Part shown: one piece after another, positions 43,849 to 53,427 of the stretch
Layout: each line of letters starts with the position of its first letter
Position numbering within the stretch: position 1 is the first letter of the stretch
Assembly (NCBI RefSeq): GCF_011250515.1
Contig: NZ_JAANOP010000004.1
Span: 62,001 to 126,000, forward strand
Length of the DNA stretch: 64,000 bases
Source of the DNA: Aquirufa ecclesiirivi
Lineage (GTDB): Bacteria > Bacteroidota > Bacteroidia > Cytophagales > Spirosomataceae
Direction of reading: 5' to 3'
The notes under the pieces: generated by a model
Seen by the model: only the letters and a program-made list of their open reading frames with translations
Told to the model about the DNA's origin: nothing
The model's database searches: none
Position numbers and translations under genes: made by a program

Positions 43849-45318
43849 TTACTTAGCACTATAGTTAGGTGCTTCTTTGGAAATGCTAACGTCATGCGGA
43901 TGACTTTCTTTTACACCAGCAGAGGTAATTTTGACAAATTTGGCTTGTTGCATGTCTGAAATCGTTCCTGCTCCACAATAGCCCATTCCTGCTTTCAAAC
44001 CACCCACCATTTGGTATAAAATCTCCGTTACTGAACCCTTAAATGGTACTCGACCAACGATTCCTTCTGGAACTAATTTTTTAATATCATCTTCTGCATC
44101 TTGGAAATAACGGTCCTTAGATCCATCTTCCATAGCTTCTAGTGAACCCATTCCTCGGTAAGATTTGAATTTACGTCCTTCCAAAATGATCATTTCACCA
44201 GGTGCCTCATCGGTACCTGCTAATAGAGAACCAATCATCACCGTACTAGCTCCACCAGCGATGGCTTTGGCTATATCTCCTGAAAAACGAATACCACCAT
44301 CGGCAATTAATGGAACATTGTAAGGTTCTAGGGCCTTAGCGGCCTCATAAACGGCTGTTAATTGGGGCATTCCCACACCTGCAATAATACGGGTGGTACA
44401 AATACTTCCTGGTCCTACACCTACTTTTACGGCATCGGCTCCTGCTTCTGCCAATGCTTTTGCTGCTTCGCCTGTAGCAATGTTTCCCACAATCACATCC
44501 AAGCTAGGGTACGAAGTTTTTACTGCTTTTAAGGCATCAATAACTCCTTTAGAATGCCCATGGGCTGTATCAATACTAATTACGTCTACGCCTACTTGAA
44601 CCAAGGCTTGCACTCGATCTAATAAATCAGGTGTAACCCCTACGGCGGCCCCAACACGTAAACGCCCCAATGAATCCTTAGAAGCTAAGGGATGGCTTTT
44701 ACGTTTTAAAATATCTTTATAGGTAATTAATCCAATCAAACGACCTTTCTTATCGATAATAGGTAATTTCTCAATTTTATGCTCTTGTAAAATACTTTCA
44801 GCTGCTTCCATGCTGATTCCCTCATTGGCGGTAATCAAGTTTACCTTGGTCATGATTTCATGCACCGGTCTGGCTGTTTCTTTTTGGAAACGTAAATCAC
44901 GGTTTGTCAATATACCTACCAATATTCCTTGCGTATCAATGACCGGAATACCTCCAATTTTAAACTCCTTCATGATGCGTTGTGCGTCACCTAAAGTTTG
45001 AGTGTCATGTAAGGTGATCGGATCAATGATCATTCCCGATTCAGAACGCTTCACTTTACGAACTTGTGCTGCTTGTTGCTGTATGGTCATGTTTTTATGA
45101 ATGATTCCGATTCCCCCTTCTTGTGCTAAAGCAATGGCTAAATCAGCTTCTGTAACAGTATCCATGGCAGCAGAAACAATCGGGATATTCAAACTGATGT
45201 TTTTGGTCAGTCGTGTTTGAGTCTTTACATCGCGAGGTAAGACTTCAGAATAGGCAGGAAGCAACAAGACATCGTCGTAGGTAAGTGCTTCGAAAAGAAA
45301 TTTGGATGAATCAAGCAT
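43849..45318 (-). CDS. guaB: Inosine-5'-monophosphate dehydrogenase
   Basis: A 489-residue IMPDH, first committed step of GMP synthesis. The barrel begins [20 protein letters not shown]. Two CBS domains occupy about residues 95-205 ([40 protein letters not shown]). The catalytic loop is [13 protein letters not shown] with the active-site Cys, and the flap RGMGSLEAM follows. A -7-like TACTTTTG lies at 45384-45391 (minus). Confidence 0.97.
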   Translation of the reverse strand: MLDSSKFLFEALTYDDVLLLPAYSEVLPRDVKTQTRLTKNISLNIPIVSAAMDTVTEADLAIALAQEGGIGIIHKNMTIQQQAAQVRKVKRSESGMIIDPITLHDTQTLGDAQRIMKEFKIGGIPVIDTQGILVGILTNRDLRFQKETARPVHEIMTKVNLITANEGISMEAAESILQEHKIEKLPIIDKKGRLIGLITYKDILKRKSHPLASKDSLGRLRVGAAVGVTPDLLDRVQALVQVGVDVISIDTAHGHSKGVIDALKAVKTSYPSLDVIVGNIATGEAAKALAEAGADAVKVGVGPGSICTTRIIAGVGMPQLTAVYEAAKALEPYNVPLIADGGIRFSGDIAKAIAGGASTVMIGSLLAGTDEAPGEMIILEGRKFKSYRGMGSLEAMEDGSKDRYFQDAEDDIKKLVPEGIVGRVPFKGSVTEILYQMVGGLKAGMGYCGAGTISDMQQAKFVKITSAGVKESHPHDVSISKEAPNYSAK

Positions 45319-45414
45319 GGCAAATAAATTGAATGGGAATTGGATTTATCGGATGAAGGCGAACCGAACCCTTATTTGCCAGACAAAAGTACAGATTTTT
45401 TTTGTAATATTTGA

Positions 45415-46419
45415 ATGATGAATAAAAAATCCCTTCTCATCAGCTTCTGCTTCATTTGTTGTGGCTTTTTAAGCCAAGCCCAATGGACCAAATATCGATT
45501 CGAAACGTCCCGAATGGGATCCCCCTTTCGTATCATAGTTTCTTGTCAAGATTCCGTTGGTCTTTCACAAACCATACAAAAGGCTCAATCATTAGCCCAA
45601 GATTTGGAAATGCAGCTGAGTGATTATCAGGTTAGTTCTGATTTAAGTCAAGTGAACCAACGGGCGGGTTCAGGCCAATTTTACCCCATTCAAGAACCAT
45701 TTAGAGCCATTTTGAAAGAATCTTTGTGGGCCAAGCAACAAAGTGGAGGAGACCTTACTATTTTCATTGGCAAATTAGTCGCAGCTTGGCGAATTGCCCG
45801 CAAGACACAAATTTTGCCTGATCCAGCCATGCTTCAAACATGGGCCAAAGCCATTCAAAGTTCTTGTTTGGAATTTAATGCCGATAGTAGTTCCATTCGA
45901 TTAACAAATGCTGATTGTCAATTGGATGTGGGTTCAATTGGAAAAGGATTTGTTGCTCAGCGGGTTTTGGATTATTTAGTGAAATCAGGATATCCCTATG
46001 CCTTGGTGGATGCTGGTGGGAAAATCAGTGCAAGTCAAGTAAATCCTCAAGGTGATGCGTGGAAAGTAGCATTGGAATTGCCTAATTCAAAAAAAATCTC
46101 CACTGATTTGATAGAAATCAAAAACCAGTCGATTGCTAGTTCAGGCAAAACGTACCAACAAGTTGAAATAGCTGGAAAAAATTATTCCCATGTCATCAAT
46201 CCCAAAACGGGTATAGGTTTAGAGCATGCTCGTTCGGCTACAGCCATAGCACCTGATGGAGCTAGAGCCGATTGGATAGCTACCGCTGCCACCATCATGG
46301 AATTGGATGAATTACAAGTGATGCTTAAAAGCTTTCCTCAAGTGCAAGTACTTGTGTGGGAATACCAAAAAGGGGAATTGGAAATATTATTGAATCATGG
46401 TATCTTGAAGGTCGATTAG
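45415..46419 (+). CDS. apbE: FAD:protein FMN transferase (ApbE family), exported
   Basis: A 334-residue flavin transferase with a signal peptide (ISFCFICCGFLSQAQ). Family motifs are MGSPFRIIV near residue 34, the LDVGSIGKGFVAQRVLDYL helix with ALVDAGGKISA near 195, SHVINPKTGIG near 260 and TAATIMELDE for metal/FAD binding. ApbE attaches FMN to Thr of exported flavoproteins such as Na+-NQR and Rnf subunits, none of which is in the window. Two adjacent ATGs are possible starts. Confidence 0.92.
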   Translation: MMNKKSLLISFCFICCGFLSQAQWTKYRFETSRMGSPFRIIVSCQDSVGLSQTIQKAQSLAQDLEMQLSDYQVSSDLSQVNQRAGSGQFYPIQEPFRAILKESLWAKQQSGGDLTIFIGKLVAAWRIARKTQILPDPAMLQTWAKAIQSSCLEFNADSSSIRLTNADCQLDVGSIGKGFVAQRVLDYLVKSGYPYALVDAGGKISASQVNPQGDAWKVALELPNSKKISTDLIEIKNQSIASSGKTYQQVEIAGKNYSHVINPKTGIGLEHARSATAIAPDGARADWIATAATIMELDELQVMLKSFPQVQVLVWEYQKGELEILLNHGILKVD

Positions 46420-46432
46420 AATTAATGTAAGA

Positions 46433-47395
46433 ATGAATATAAAAATACATGTATTAGTACTTGCCTGCTGTGTAGGGATATGTCAGATTGGGAAAGGGCA
46501 AACGTTAAAATCATACCGACAAGTCATTCCTAATTCTACCGTTGCTTTTGATATGCAGGCCATACCTGCTGGAACTTTGGTCATGGGTAGTCCTAATGCT
46601 GAACTTGGTAGAAATGCAGATGAAGGGCCTCAACAAAAAATCAACTTGGAGGCTTTTTGGATGGGAAAAACAGAAGTGACCTATGATGAATACCAATTGT
46701 TTTTTGAGGAAGATCGAGATCCAGCCCCGAAGCCAGCCAAAGAAGGTCCCGATGCCATTACTCGTCCTAGTCCTCCTTACATCGATTTTACTTTAGGGAT
46801 GGGAAAAGTAGGAGGTTTTCCTGCCAACTCCATGCAGCATTTTGCAGCCCTCATGTATTGTAAATGGTTATATGCCAAAACCCAGATATTTTACCGTTTG
46901 CCAACGGAAGCAGAATGGGAATATGCATGTAAAGCAGGCGGCAAAGGCGCTTATTCTTCTCTGAATACGAATGAGAAAGTAGAGGATTATGCTTGGATTG
47001 CGTCTAATTCAGGAGATAAGTACCATTTAGTGGCTCAGAAAAAACCTAATGCATGGGGATTATATGATATGCTGGGGAATGTCCATGAATGGGTATTGGA
47101 TCACTATGAACCCAGCTATTCCAATAATAAACAAGCGCATCAAGCTATCTTTAAGGATAAATATGCGGATGCCGTAGTAAGAGGCGGTAGCTATCGGGAT
47201 GAAGCCAACATGGCCCGAAGCGCAAGTCGATTAGCTGCCGACCCTGTTTGGAACCGAAGAGATCCGCAAGAACCTAAGAGCAAATGGTGGAATGCCGATG
47301 CCCCTTTCGTGGGTTTCCGTATCATGCGACCAGCAAAGCAACCAAGTCCTGAAGAAGTTCGGGCCTTTTTTGACAAGTATTTAAAAGATTATTAA
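46433..47395 (+). CDS. Exported FGE/sulfatase-modifying-factor-domain protein
   Basis: A 320-residue protein with a signal peptide and a formylglycine-generating-enzyme (FGE-sulfatase) fold. Signatures are MQAIPAGTLVMGSPNAELGR, FWMGKTEVTYDEYQLFF, YRLPTEAEWEYACKAGG, GLYDMLGNVHEWVLD and AVVRGGSYRDEANMARSASR. The Cys pair that makes true FGE copper oxidases is missing from the C-terminal motif, so it is unlikely to activate sulfatases; GldJ/GldK-like or other non-catalytic roles are possible. No sulfatase gene is nearby. It sits 13 bp after apbE and 25 bp before the Gfo/Idh gene. Confidence 0.87.
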   Translation: MNIKIHVLVLACCVGICQIGKGQTLKSYRQVIPNSTVAFDMQAIPAGTLVMGSPNAELGRNADEGPQQKINLEAFWMGKTEVTYDEYQLFFEEDRDPAPKPAKEGPDAITRPSPPYIDFTLGMGKVGGFPANSMQHFAALMYCKWLYAKTQIFYRLPTEAEWEYACKAGGKGAYSSLNTNEKVEDYAWIASNSGDKYHLVAQKKPNAWGLYDMLGNVHEWVLDHYEPSYSNNKQAHQAIFKDKYADAVVRGGSYRDEANMARSASRLAADPVWNRRDPQEPKSKWWNADAPFVGFRIMRPAKQPSPEEVRAFFDKYLKDY

Positions 47396-47420
47396 CCTTC
47401 AAAATATATACCTAAATAAC

Positions 47421-48770
47421 ATGAAAAATTCACGTAGAGAATTCATTGTGCAGTCGAGCCTTGGTGCGGGAGCGTTACTAGCCGCTCCGCTTGTGGCTCA
47501 GGCTAGCCCAGGTGTCAGTTTCACTCAAAGTAATGTGGGAGATACCTTAAAAGTAGCCTTGATTGGTTGTGGAGGCAGAGGAACTGGGGCTATTATTCAA
47601 GCTTTAAGTACGAAAGAAAATATCCAATTGGTAGCCATGGCTGATGCCTTCAAAGATCGATTGGATGATTGTTATAAGAGTGTCATGAATTCTCGTGCCA
47701 AAGATACCTCAGCTAAAGCCGTGCCCGTGAATCAGAAAGTCAATGTACCGGAGGACCATAAATTCGTAGGTTTCGACGGCTACAAACAAGCTATGGCATT
47801 AGCTGATGTGGTAATTTTAACGACGCCTCCAGGTTTTCGTCCCTATCACTTTGAAGAGGCAGTTCGCCTAGGAAAACAGATCTTCATGGAAAAACCCGTA
47901 GCAACGGATCCTGCCGGTATACAACGGGTGTTAGCCGCTGCGAAAATCGCCAAAGAGAAAAAGTTGAATGTCGTGGTAGGTTTACAACGTCATTATCAAA
48001 ATTCATACCGTGATTTGATGAAACGGGTGCAAGATGGCCAAATTGGTGATGTGGTTTCGGCCTCATGCTGGTGGAATAATGATGGCGTATGGGTGAAGCC
48101 TCGTAAGGAGGGTCAAACAGAAATGGAATACCAAATGAGAAACTGGTATTATTTCAATTGGATTTGTGGAGATCATATCACTGAGCAACATATTCACAAT
48201 ATTGATGTTATCAACTGGGCGAAAAACGGATATCCTGTAAGAGCTAGAGGTACAGGTGGAAGAGAAGTGAGGAAAGGAAAAGAGTACGGAGAAATTTTTG
48301 ATCACCATATCGTGGAATTTGAATATGCTGATGGAACCATTTTGAATAGTCAATGCCGTCATATTCCAGGTACCTGGACAAAAGTAGATGAGCATTTAGT
48401 GGGAACGAAGGGGAAAGTGCTTTTTGATTCAGCCAAAATTTTGGATTTGAAGGGAAATGTGAATTATGCTTTTGATAAAAAAACAAAAGAGAATAATCCA
48501 TATCAAACCGAGCACGATGAATTGTGGGCCACTGTAGCAGCGGGAGAATACAAATTTGCAGATGCTGAAAATGGGGCCTATTCCACCATGACTTCTATTT
48601 TAGGAAGGATGGCTACCTACTCAGGACAGATTATCGAATGGGACAAGGCGATTAACTCAGGGATCAATATTGCACCAAGCCGCTTTGCATGGGATGCAGA
48701 TATGCCATTGAAGCCAGATGCGAATGGTTTGTACCCAGTAGCTGTGCCAGGAAAAACCAAGTATTTTTAA
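47421..48770 (+). CDS. Tat-exported Gfo/Idh/MocA-family oxidoreductase
   Basis: A 449-residue NAD(P)-dependent oxidoreductase. The N-terminus NSRREFIVQSSLGAGALLAA is a twin-arginine signal, so it should be exported folded with cofactor. The dinucleotide-binding motif is VALIGCGGRGTGAI (about 45-58) and the catalytic EKPV has Lys158. Such exported Gfo/Idh proteins are abundant in Bacteroidota and Planctomycetota, some being glycoside-cleaving. Substrate is unknown. Together with the FGE-like gene upstream it may form a small periplasmic carbohydrate operon. Confidence 0.9.
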   Translation: MKNSRREFIVQSSLGAGALLAAPLVAQASPGVSFTQSNVGDTLKVALIGCGGRGTGAIIQALSTKENIQLVAMADAFKDRLDDCYKSVMNSRAKDTSAKAVPVNQKVNVPEDHKFVGFDGYKQAMALADVVILTTPPGFRPYHFEEAVRLGKQIFMEKPVATDPAGIQRVLAAAKIAKEKKLNVVVGLQRHYQNSYRDLMKRVQDGQIGDVVSASCWWNNDGVWVKPRKEGQTEMEYQMRNWYYFNWICGDHITEQHIHNIDVINWAKNGYPVRARGTGGREVRKGKEYGEIFDHHIVEFEYADGTILNSQCRHIPGTWTKVDEHLVGTKGKVLFDSAKILDLKGNVNYAFDKKTKENNPYQTEHDELWATVAAGEYKFADAENGAYSTMTSILGRMATYSGQIIEWDKAINSGINIAPSRFAWDADMPLKPDANGLYPVAVPGKTKYF

Positions 48771-48835
48771 TAAAATAATCTTCAAAATTAGATTTTAGTG
48801 AGTAAATTGCCGCTTCAAATTAAGCGAAGTACAAG

Positions 48836-49204
48836 ATGAACTATCAACCTCAAGATTTTTTACCCATTTTCGTTCAGTTAGCAGCGGCTTTGGCATTTAT
48901 CGTATTGGTCATGGTCTTGACACACTCTTTAGGTCCCAAGCGCCATTCTGCGAAAAAGGATGATTCTTTTGAGTGTGGTATTGAGTCGATTGGAGATGCT
49001 CGTACACCTATTTCGGTCAAGTATTTCTTAGTTGCGATATTGTTTGTTTTGTTTGATTTGGAGATTGTATTTATGTACCCTTGGGCAGTAAATTTTAAGC
49101 AATTAGCATGGAACGGTTTTTATGAAATGATCGTATTCATGGGCTTATTATTAGCTGGATTTATCTACGTAATTAAAAAAGGTATTTTAACCTGGGAAAA
49201 ATAA
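48836..49204 (+). CDS. nuoA: NADH-quinone oxidoreductase subunit A
   Basis: A 122-residue membrane subunit with three transmembrane helices. KDDSFECGIESIGDARTPIS is the family signature loop between helices 1 and 2, and VAILFVLFDLEIVFMYPWA is helix 2 with the conserved acidic residues. It starts the complex I cluster, 65 bp after an unrelated gene. No clear promoter box was found. Confidence 0.96.
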   Translation: MNYQPQDFLPIFVQLAAALAFIVLVMVLTHSLGPKRHSAKKDDSFECGIESIGDARTPISVKYFLVAILFVLFDLEIVFMYPWAVNFKQLAWNGFYEMIVFMGLLLAGFIYVIKKGILTWEK

Positions 49205-49253
49205 ACTTTTAGCTTTTTGCTTGGTTTATTTTTAATAGAAAAGAAGATGATAT

Positions 49254-49802
49254 ATGAGTGACGCAAAAATTAATATCGTAGAAGCGCCGGCAGGTTTAGA
49301 GGGTCAGGGATTTTTTGCTACCAGTTTAGATTCATTAGTAGGGATGGCTAGAGCGAATTCGCTCTGGCCATTGCCATTTGCTACATCTTGCTGTGGTATT
49401 GAATTCATGTCGACGATGGCTTCTCACTACGACATTGGTCGTTTTGGTGCAGAGCGTTTAAGTTTTTCTGCTCGCCAAGCCGATGTGTTGATGGTGATGG
49501 GTACGATAGCCAAGAAAATGGCTCCAGTGGTCAAGCAAGTGTATTTGCAAATGGCTGAACCACGTTGGGTTTTGTCTGTGGGAGCTTGTGCTTGCTCTGG
49601 AGGTATATTTGATACTTACTCGGTCTTGCAAGGAATTGATCGTGTTATTCCTGTAGATGTGTATGTGCCAGGTTGCCCTCCACGTCCAGAACAGATTTTG
49701 GATGGATTTATGCAAATCCAAGAGCTGGCAAAAAATGAGTCTATTCGTCGTAGAAACCAACCAGAGTATAAAGCTTTGTTGGAATCTTATGGTATTGAAT
49801 AA
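49254..49802 (+). CDS. nuoB: NADH-quinone oxidoreductase subunit B
   Basis: A 182-residue subunit that carries the N2 iron-sulfur cluster next to the quinone site. Ligands are the tandem Cys in TSCCGIEFMSTMA, the Cys in GACACSGGIFDTYSV and PGCPPRPEQILDG. RFGAERLSFSARQADVLMV is also typical. It follows nuoA by 49 bp. Confidence 0.97.
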   Translation: MSDAKINIVEAPAGLEGQGFFATSLDSLVGMARANSLWPLPFATSCCGIEFMSTMASHYDIGRFGAERLSFSARQADVLMVMGTIAKKMAPVVKQVYLQMAEPRWVLSVGACACSGGIFDTYSVLQGIDRVIPVDVYVPGCPPRPEQILDGFMQIQELAKNESIRRRNQPEYKALLESYGIE

Positions 49803-49813
49803 GTAAATCGAGC

Positions 49814-50323
49814 ATGGAAAACGTGAGTAATCAACAAATTATAGATGCCTTACAGGGGCAATTCGGAGAAGAGGCCATTTATGGTATCGCTGAATCCCAT
49901 GGAATCTTACAAGTAACTACGGAAGTGGAACACATCGTTCCAATGCTTCATTTTCTATACCAACATCCGGTATTGAAGTTCCAATTTTTGACTGATTTAG
50001 GTGGAATTCATTTCCCTGAGGCAAAAGGACAAGAATTGGGAGTCATATACCATTTGCATAGTTTAGAGAATAATGTGCGTTTGTGGATCAAAATTTATGT
50101 ACCCATTGAAAAGCCTGAAGTTCCTACCGTGACAGGTTTATTTGCTACTGCCAACTGGATGGAGCGCGAAGCCTTTGATTTTTACGGCATTATTTTTGAG
50201 GGTCACCCCAATTTGATCCGTATTTTGAACGTAGAGGACATGGATTACCATCCCATGCGTAAGGAATATCCCTTGGAGGATGCCACCCGCGACGATAAAA
50301 TAGATGAATTATTTGGTAGATAA
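49814..50323 (+). CDS. nuoC: NADH-quinone oxidoreductase subunit C
   Basis: A 169-residue 30-kDa-type subunit of the peripheral arm. The family signature is TGLFATANWMEREAFDFYGI, then GHPNLIRILNVEDMDYHPMR and KEYPLE. It is separate from nuoD, not fused as in E. coli. It follows nuoB by 11 bp. Confidence 0.95.
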   Translation: MENVSNQQIIDALQGQFGEEAIYGIAESHGILQVTTEVEHIVPMLHFLYQHPVLKFQFLTDLGGIHFPEAKGQELGVIYHLHSLENNVRLWIKIYVPIEKPEVPTVTGLFATANWMEREAFDFYGIIFEGHPNLIRILNVEDMDYHPMRKEYPLEDATRDDKIDELFGR

Positions 50324-50344
50324 TCTACCTTCAACGAGCGAAAC

Positions 50345-51580
50345 ATGTCTGAAGTAGCATTAGTAAATAACCCCAACGTAGGTCTAGATAGGACGCCTAA
50401 AAGCGGCCCTTATGTGAACGAGTTGACTACCCTAAATCTAGGGCCTACGCACCCAGCCACGCATGGTATTTTTCAAAATATCTTGACGATGGACGGGGAA
50501 ACCATTGTGGATGCCGAGCAAACGGTGGGATATATTCACCGTGCATTTGAAAAAATTGCGGAACGACGTCCTTTCTATCAAATTACTACCTTAACTGACC
50601 GTATGAATTACTGTTCAGCACCTATCAACAATATGGGCTGGCACATGACGGTAGAAAAATTATTGGGAATTGAAGTTCCTAAACGTGCACAATACATTCG
50701 TGTCATCATGATGGAATTGGCTCGTTTGGCGGATCATATTATTTGTAATTCCATTTTAGCGGTCGATACAGGAGCTTTAACGGGTTTCTTGTATGTATAC
50801 CAGTGGAGAGAGTTTATTTACGAAATTTACGAAGAGCTATGTGGCGCTCGTCTAACGACGAACATGGGTCGTTTTGGTGGCATGGAAAGGGATTTAAGCC
50901 CGGTAGCCATGGAGAAAATCAAGAAAATATTGGCGGAATTACCAGCGGCTTTGAAAGAATTCGAGAGCATGGTGGTTCGTAACCGTATTTTCATGGATCG
51001 TACACAAAACGTAGGTGCTATTTCAGCGGAGCGTGCGCTGAACTACGGTTTTACAGGTCCTAATTTACGTGCAGCGGGTGTGGATTATGACGTTCGTTCA
51101 TTAAACCCATATTCGTCTTATGAGGATTTTGATTTTGAAATTCCTGTAGGCACCAAAGGAGATACATACGATCGTTTTTTAGTTCGTGAAGAGGAAATGT
51201 GGCAGAGTTTGCGCATCATTCAACAGGCGATGGATAATTTGCCAGAAGGACCTTACCACGCCGATGCGCCGCATTATTATTTACCAGCAAAGCAAGAGGT
51301 TTATCGCAACATGGAAGCATTGATTTACCATTTCAAAATTGTGATGGGAGAAATTGATGCACCTGTAGGTGAGGTTTACCACTCGGTAGAAGGGGGTAAT
51401 GGAGAATTAGGATTCTATTTGGTTTCGGATGGTGGACGTACACCATATCGTTTGAAATTCCGTAGGCCAGGATATATATATTACCAAGCATTCCCAGAGA
51501 TGATCAAAGGTTCAACTTTATCTGATGCCATTGTGACGATGTCATCGATGAACGTGATTGCAGGAGAGTTAGATACATAA
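50345..51580 (+). CDS. nuoD: NADH-quinone oxidoreductase subunit D
   Basis: A 411-residue 49-kDa-type subunit forming the quinone pocket. It shows LNLGPTHPATHGIFQNILTM with the conserved His, GYIHRAFEKIAERRPFYQ, and a C-terminal GELGFYLVSDGGRTPYRLKF with RRPGYIY. The final residue lies 3 bp before nuoE. Length is normal. Confidence 0.97.
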   Translation: MSEVALVNNPNVGLDRTPKSGPYVNELTTLNLGPTHPATHGIFQNILTMDGETIVDAEQTVGYIHRAFEKIAERRPFYQITTLTDRMNYCSAPINNMGWHMTVEKLLGIEVPKRAQYIRVIMMELARLADHIICNSILAVDTGALTGFLYVYQWREFIYEIYEELCGARLTTNMGRFGGMERDLSPVAMEKIKKILAELPAALKEFESMVVRNRIFMDRTQNVGAISAERALNYGFTGPNLRAAGVDYDVRSLNPYSSYEDFDFEIPVGTKGDTYDRFLVREEEMWQSLRIIQQAMDNLPEGPYHADAPHYYLPAKQEVYRNMEALIYHFKIVMGEIDAPVGEVYHSVEGGNGELGFYLVSDGGRTPYRLKFRRPGYIYYQAFPEMIKGSTLSDAIVTMSSMNVIAGELDT

Positions 51581-51583
51581 TAC

Positions 51584-52078
51584 ATGGAAGGTAAGAATAA
51601 CATAGTTTTCCCGGCAGAAACGCTGGATTTAGTGAAGAAAATCATTGCTCGTTACCCAGAAGGGAAACAGAAATCGGCACTTCTGCCTATTTTGCATTTA
51701 GCTCAAGCTGAATGGAAATGGTGTAGTCCAGAAGTAATGGATTATGTAGCTTCATTGTTGTCCATCAAGCCTGTCGAGGTATATGAGGTGGCTAGTTTTT
51801 ATACCATGTTCCATTTGGAACCGGTAGGAGAACATGTCATTGAGTATTGCCGAACGGGTCCTTGCTGTTTAATGGGTGGAGTAGAAGTATATGACCACTT
51901 GAAAAAACGATTGGGTGTGGAAACGGGTGGAACTTCCGCCGATGGAAAGTTCACGGTGAAGGAAGTAGAGTGTTTGGCAGCATGTGGCTGGGGACCTGTA
52001 TTTCAGATTCGGGAGAAGTTTTACATGCACTTGACCAAGGAGAAGGTAGATCAAATCATTGATGAATTAGGAAAATAA
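51584..52078 (+). CDS. nuoE: NADH-quinone oxidoreductase subunit E
   Basis: A 164-residue 24-kDa-type subunit with a [2Fe-2S] cluster (N1a). Ligands are the Cys residues in YCRTGPCCLMGG and VECLAACGWGP. VYEVASFYTMFHLEPVG precedes them. It is followed after 6 bp by nuoF. Confidence 0.96.
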   Translation: MEGKNNIVFPAETLDLVKKIIARYPEGKQKSALLPILHLAQAEWKWCSPEVMDYVASLLSIKPVEVYEVASFYTMFHLEPVGEHVIEYCRTGPCCLMGGVEVYDHLKKRLGVETGGTSADGKFTVKEVECLAACGWGPVFQIREKFYMHLTKEKVDQIIDELGK

Positions 52079-52084
52079 GCGAGG

Positions 52085-53425
52085 ATGAAGATATTAACCG
52101 AACATATTGAGGTACCAGGAATAGAGACGATTGATGTTTATCGTAAGCATGGTGGGTACCAAGCGGTAGAAAAAGCATTGAAAAAAATGACTCCCGATGA
52201 AGTTACTGAAGAAGTAAAAAAATCGGGTTTGCGTGGTCGTGGAGGAGCAGGTTTCCCTGTAGGAATGAAGTGGTCGTTTTTGGCAAAACCAGAAGGTGTC
52301 CCTCGTTATTTGGTATGTAATGCCGATGAATCTGAACCAGGTACTTTCAAGGATCACTATTTGATGTGGAAATCACCTCATACTTTAATCGAAGGTATGA
52401 TTGTGTCCAGCTTTGCTTTAGGTGCCAATACATCGTATATCTACGTTCGTGGTGAGTTGATGTATGTGATTCATATTTTAGAAAAAGCAATCCAAGAAGC
52501 CTATGATAAAGGTTTATTGGGTAAAAATATATTAGGCTCTGGTTACGATTTGGACTTGTTTGTTCAGTCGGGCGGAGGTGCTTACATCTGTGGTGAGGAA
52601 ACAGCCTTATTGGAGTCCTTGGAAGGTAAACGAGGTAATCCTCGTAATAAACCACCATTTCCCGCTGTAAAAGGATTGTGGCAATGCCCTACCGTGGTAA
52701 ATAATGTGGAGTCTATTGCCGCTACTTCGTGGATTGTGAATAACGGTGGTGATGCCTATGCTCAGATTGGTGTGGGAAGAAGTACAGGTACTAAATTGAT
52801 TTCAGCTTCAGGGCATATTCGTAAGCCTGGGGTGTATGAAATTCCATTGGGAATTACAGTAGAAGATTTTATTTATTCCGATGAATGGTGTGGTGGTATT
52901 CGTGATGGACATAAGTTAAAGGCAGTGGTAGCGGGAGGTTCTTCGGTGCCTATTCTACCTGCGGAGATGATTTTAACAACCGCAACAGGGGAAAAGCGAT
53001 TAATGACGTATGAGTCTTTATCAGACGGTGGTTTTGCTACAGGAACCATGTTAGGTTCAGGTGGATTTATCGTGATGGACGAAACGACTTGTATCGTACA
53101 TAATACCTTGACTTTTGCCCGTTTTTATCACCATGAATCATGTGGACAATGTTCTCCATGTAGAGAAGGTACGGGTTGGATGGATAAAGTCATTAAGCGG
53201 ATTGAATTAGGCCAAGGACGAAAAGAAGATATTGATTTGTTAGTGGATGTGGCTAAGAAGATTGAAGGAAATACGATTTGTCCATTAGGTGATGCGGCTG
53301 CTTGGCCAGTATCAGCAGCAATTCGTCATTTTAGAGATGAGTTTGAATGGCATATTGAACATCCTGAATTAGCGACTCAACCTGGTGCTGTTTATATGCG
53401 TCCTGGTGCTAGCTGGTCTAATTAA
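52085..53425 (+). CDS. nuoF: NADH-quinone oxidoreductase subunit F
   Basis: A 446-residue subunit binding NADH, FMN and the N3 [4Fe-4S] cluster. RGRGGAGFPVGMKWSFLAK is the FMN loop, GGGAYICGEETALLESLEGK the NADH loop, and ESCGQCSPCREGTGWMDKV with NTICPLGDAAAW the cluster ligands. It ends 2 bp before a glycosyltransferase gene that separates it from nuoG. Confidence 0.97.
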   Translation: MKILTEHIEVPGIETIDVYRKHGGYQAVEKALKKMTPDEVTEEVKKSGLRGRGGAGFPVGMKWSFLAKPEGVPRYLVCNADESEPGTFKDHYLMWKSPHTLIEGMIVSSFALGANTSYIYVRGELMYVIHILEKAIQEAYDKGLLGKNILGSGYDLDLFVQSGGGAYICGEETALLESLEGKRGNPRNKPPFPAVKGLWQCPTVVNNVESIAATSWIVNNGGDAYAQIGVGRSTGTKLISASGHIRKPGVYEIPLGITVEDFIYSDEWCGGIRDGHKLKAVVAGGSSVPILPAEMILTTATGEKRLMTYESLSDGGFATGTMLGSGGFIVMDETTCIVHNTLTFARFYHHESCGQCSPCREGTGWMDKVIKRIELGQGRKEDIDLLVDVAKKIEGNTICPLGDAAAWPVSAAIRHFRDEFEWHIEHPELATQPGAVYMRPGASWSN

Positions 53426-53427
53426 GG

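Noticed and set aside
43849-45414. Purine or guanidine riboswitch upstream of guaB
   Set aside because: The leader of about 60 nt is too short and no recognisable core was seen.
45415-48770. Sulfatase maturation operon
   Set aside because: The FGE-like protein lacks catalytic Cys and no sulfatase gene is nearby.
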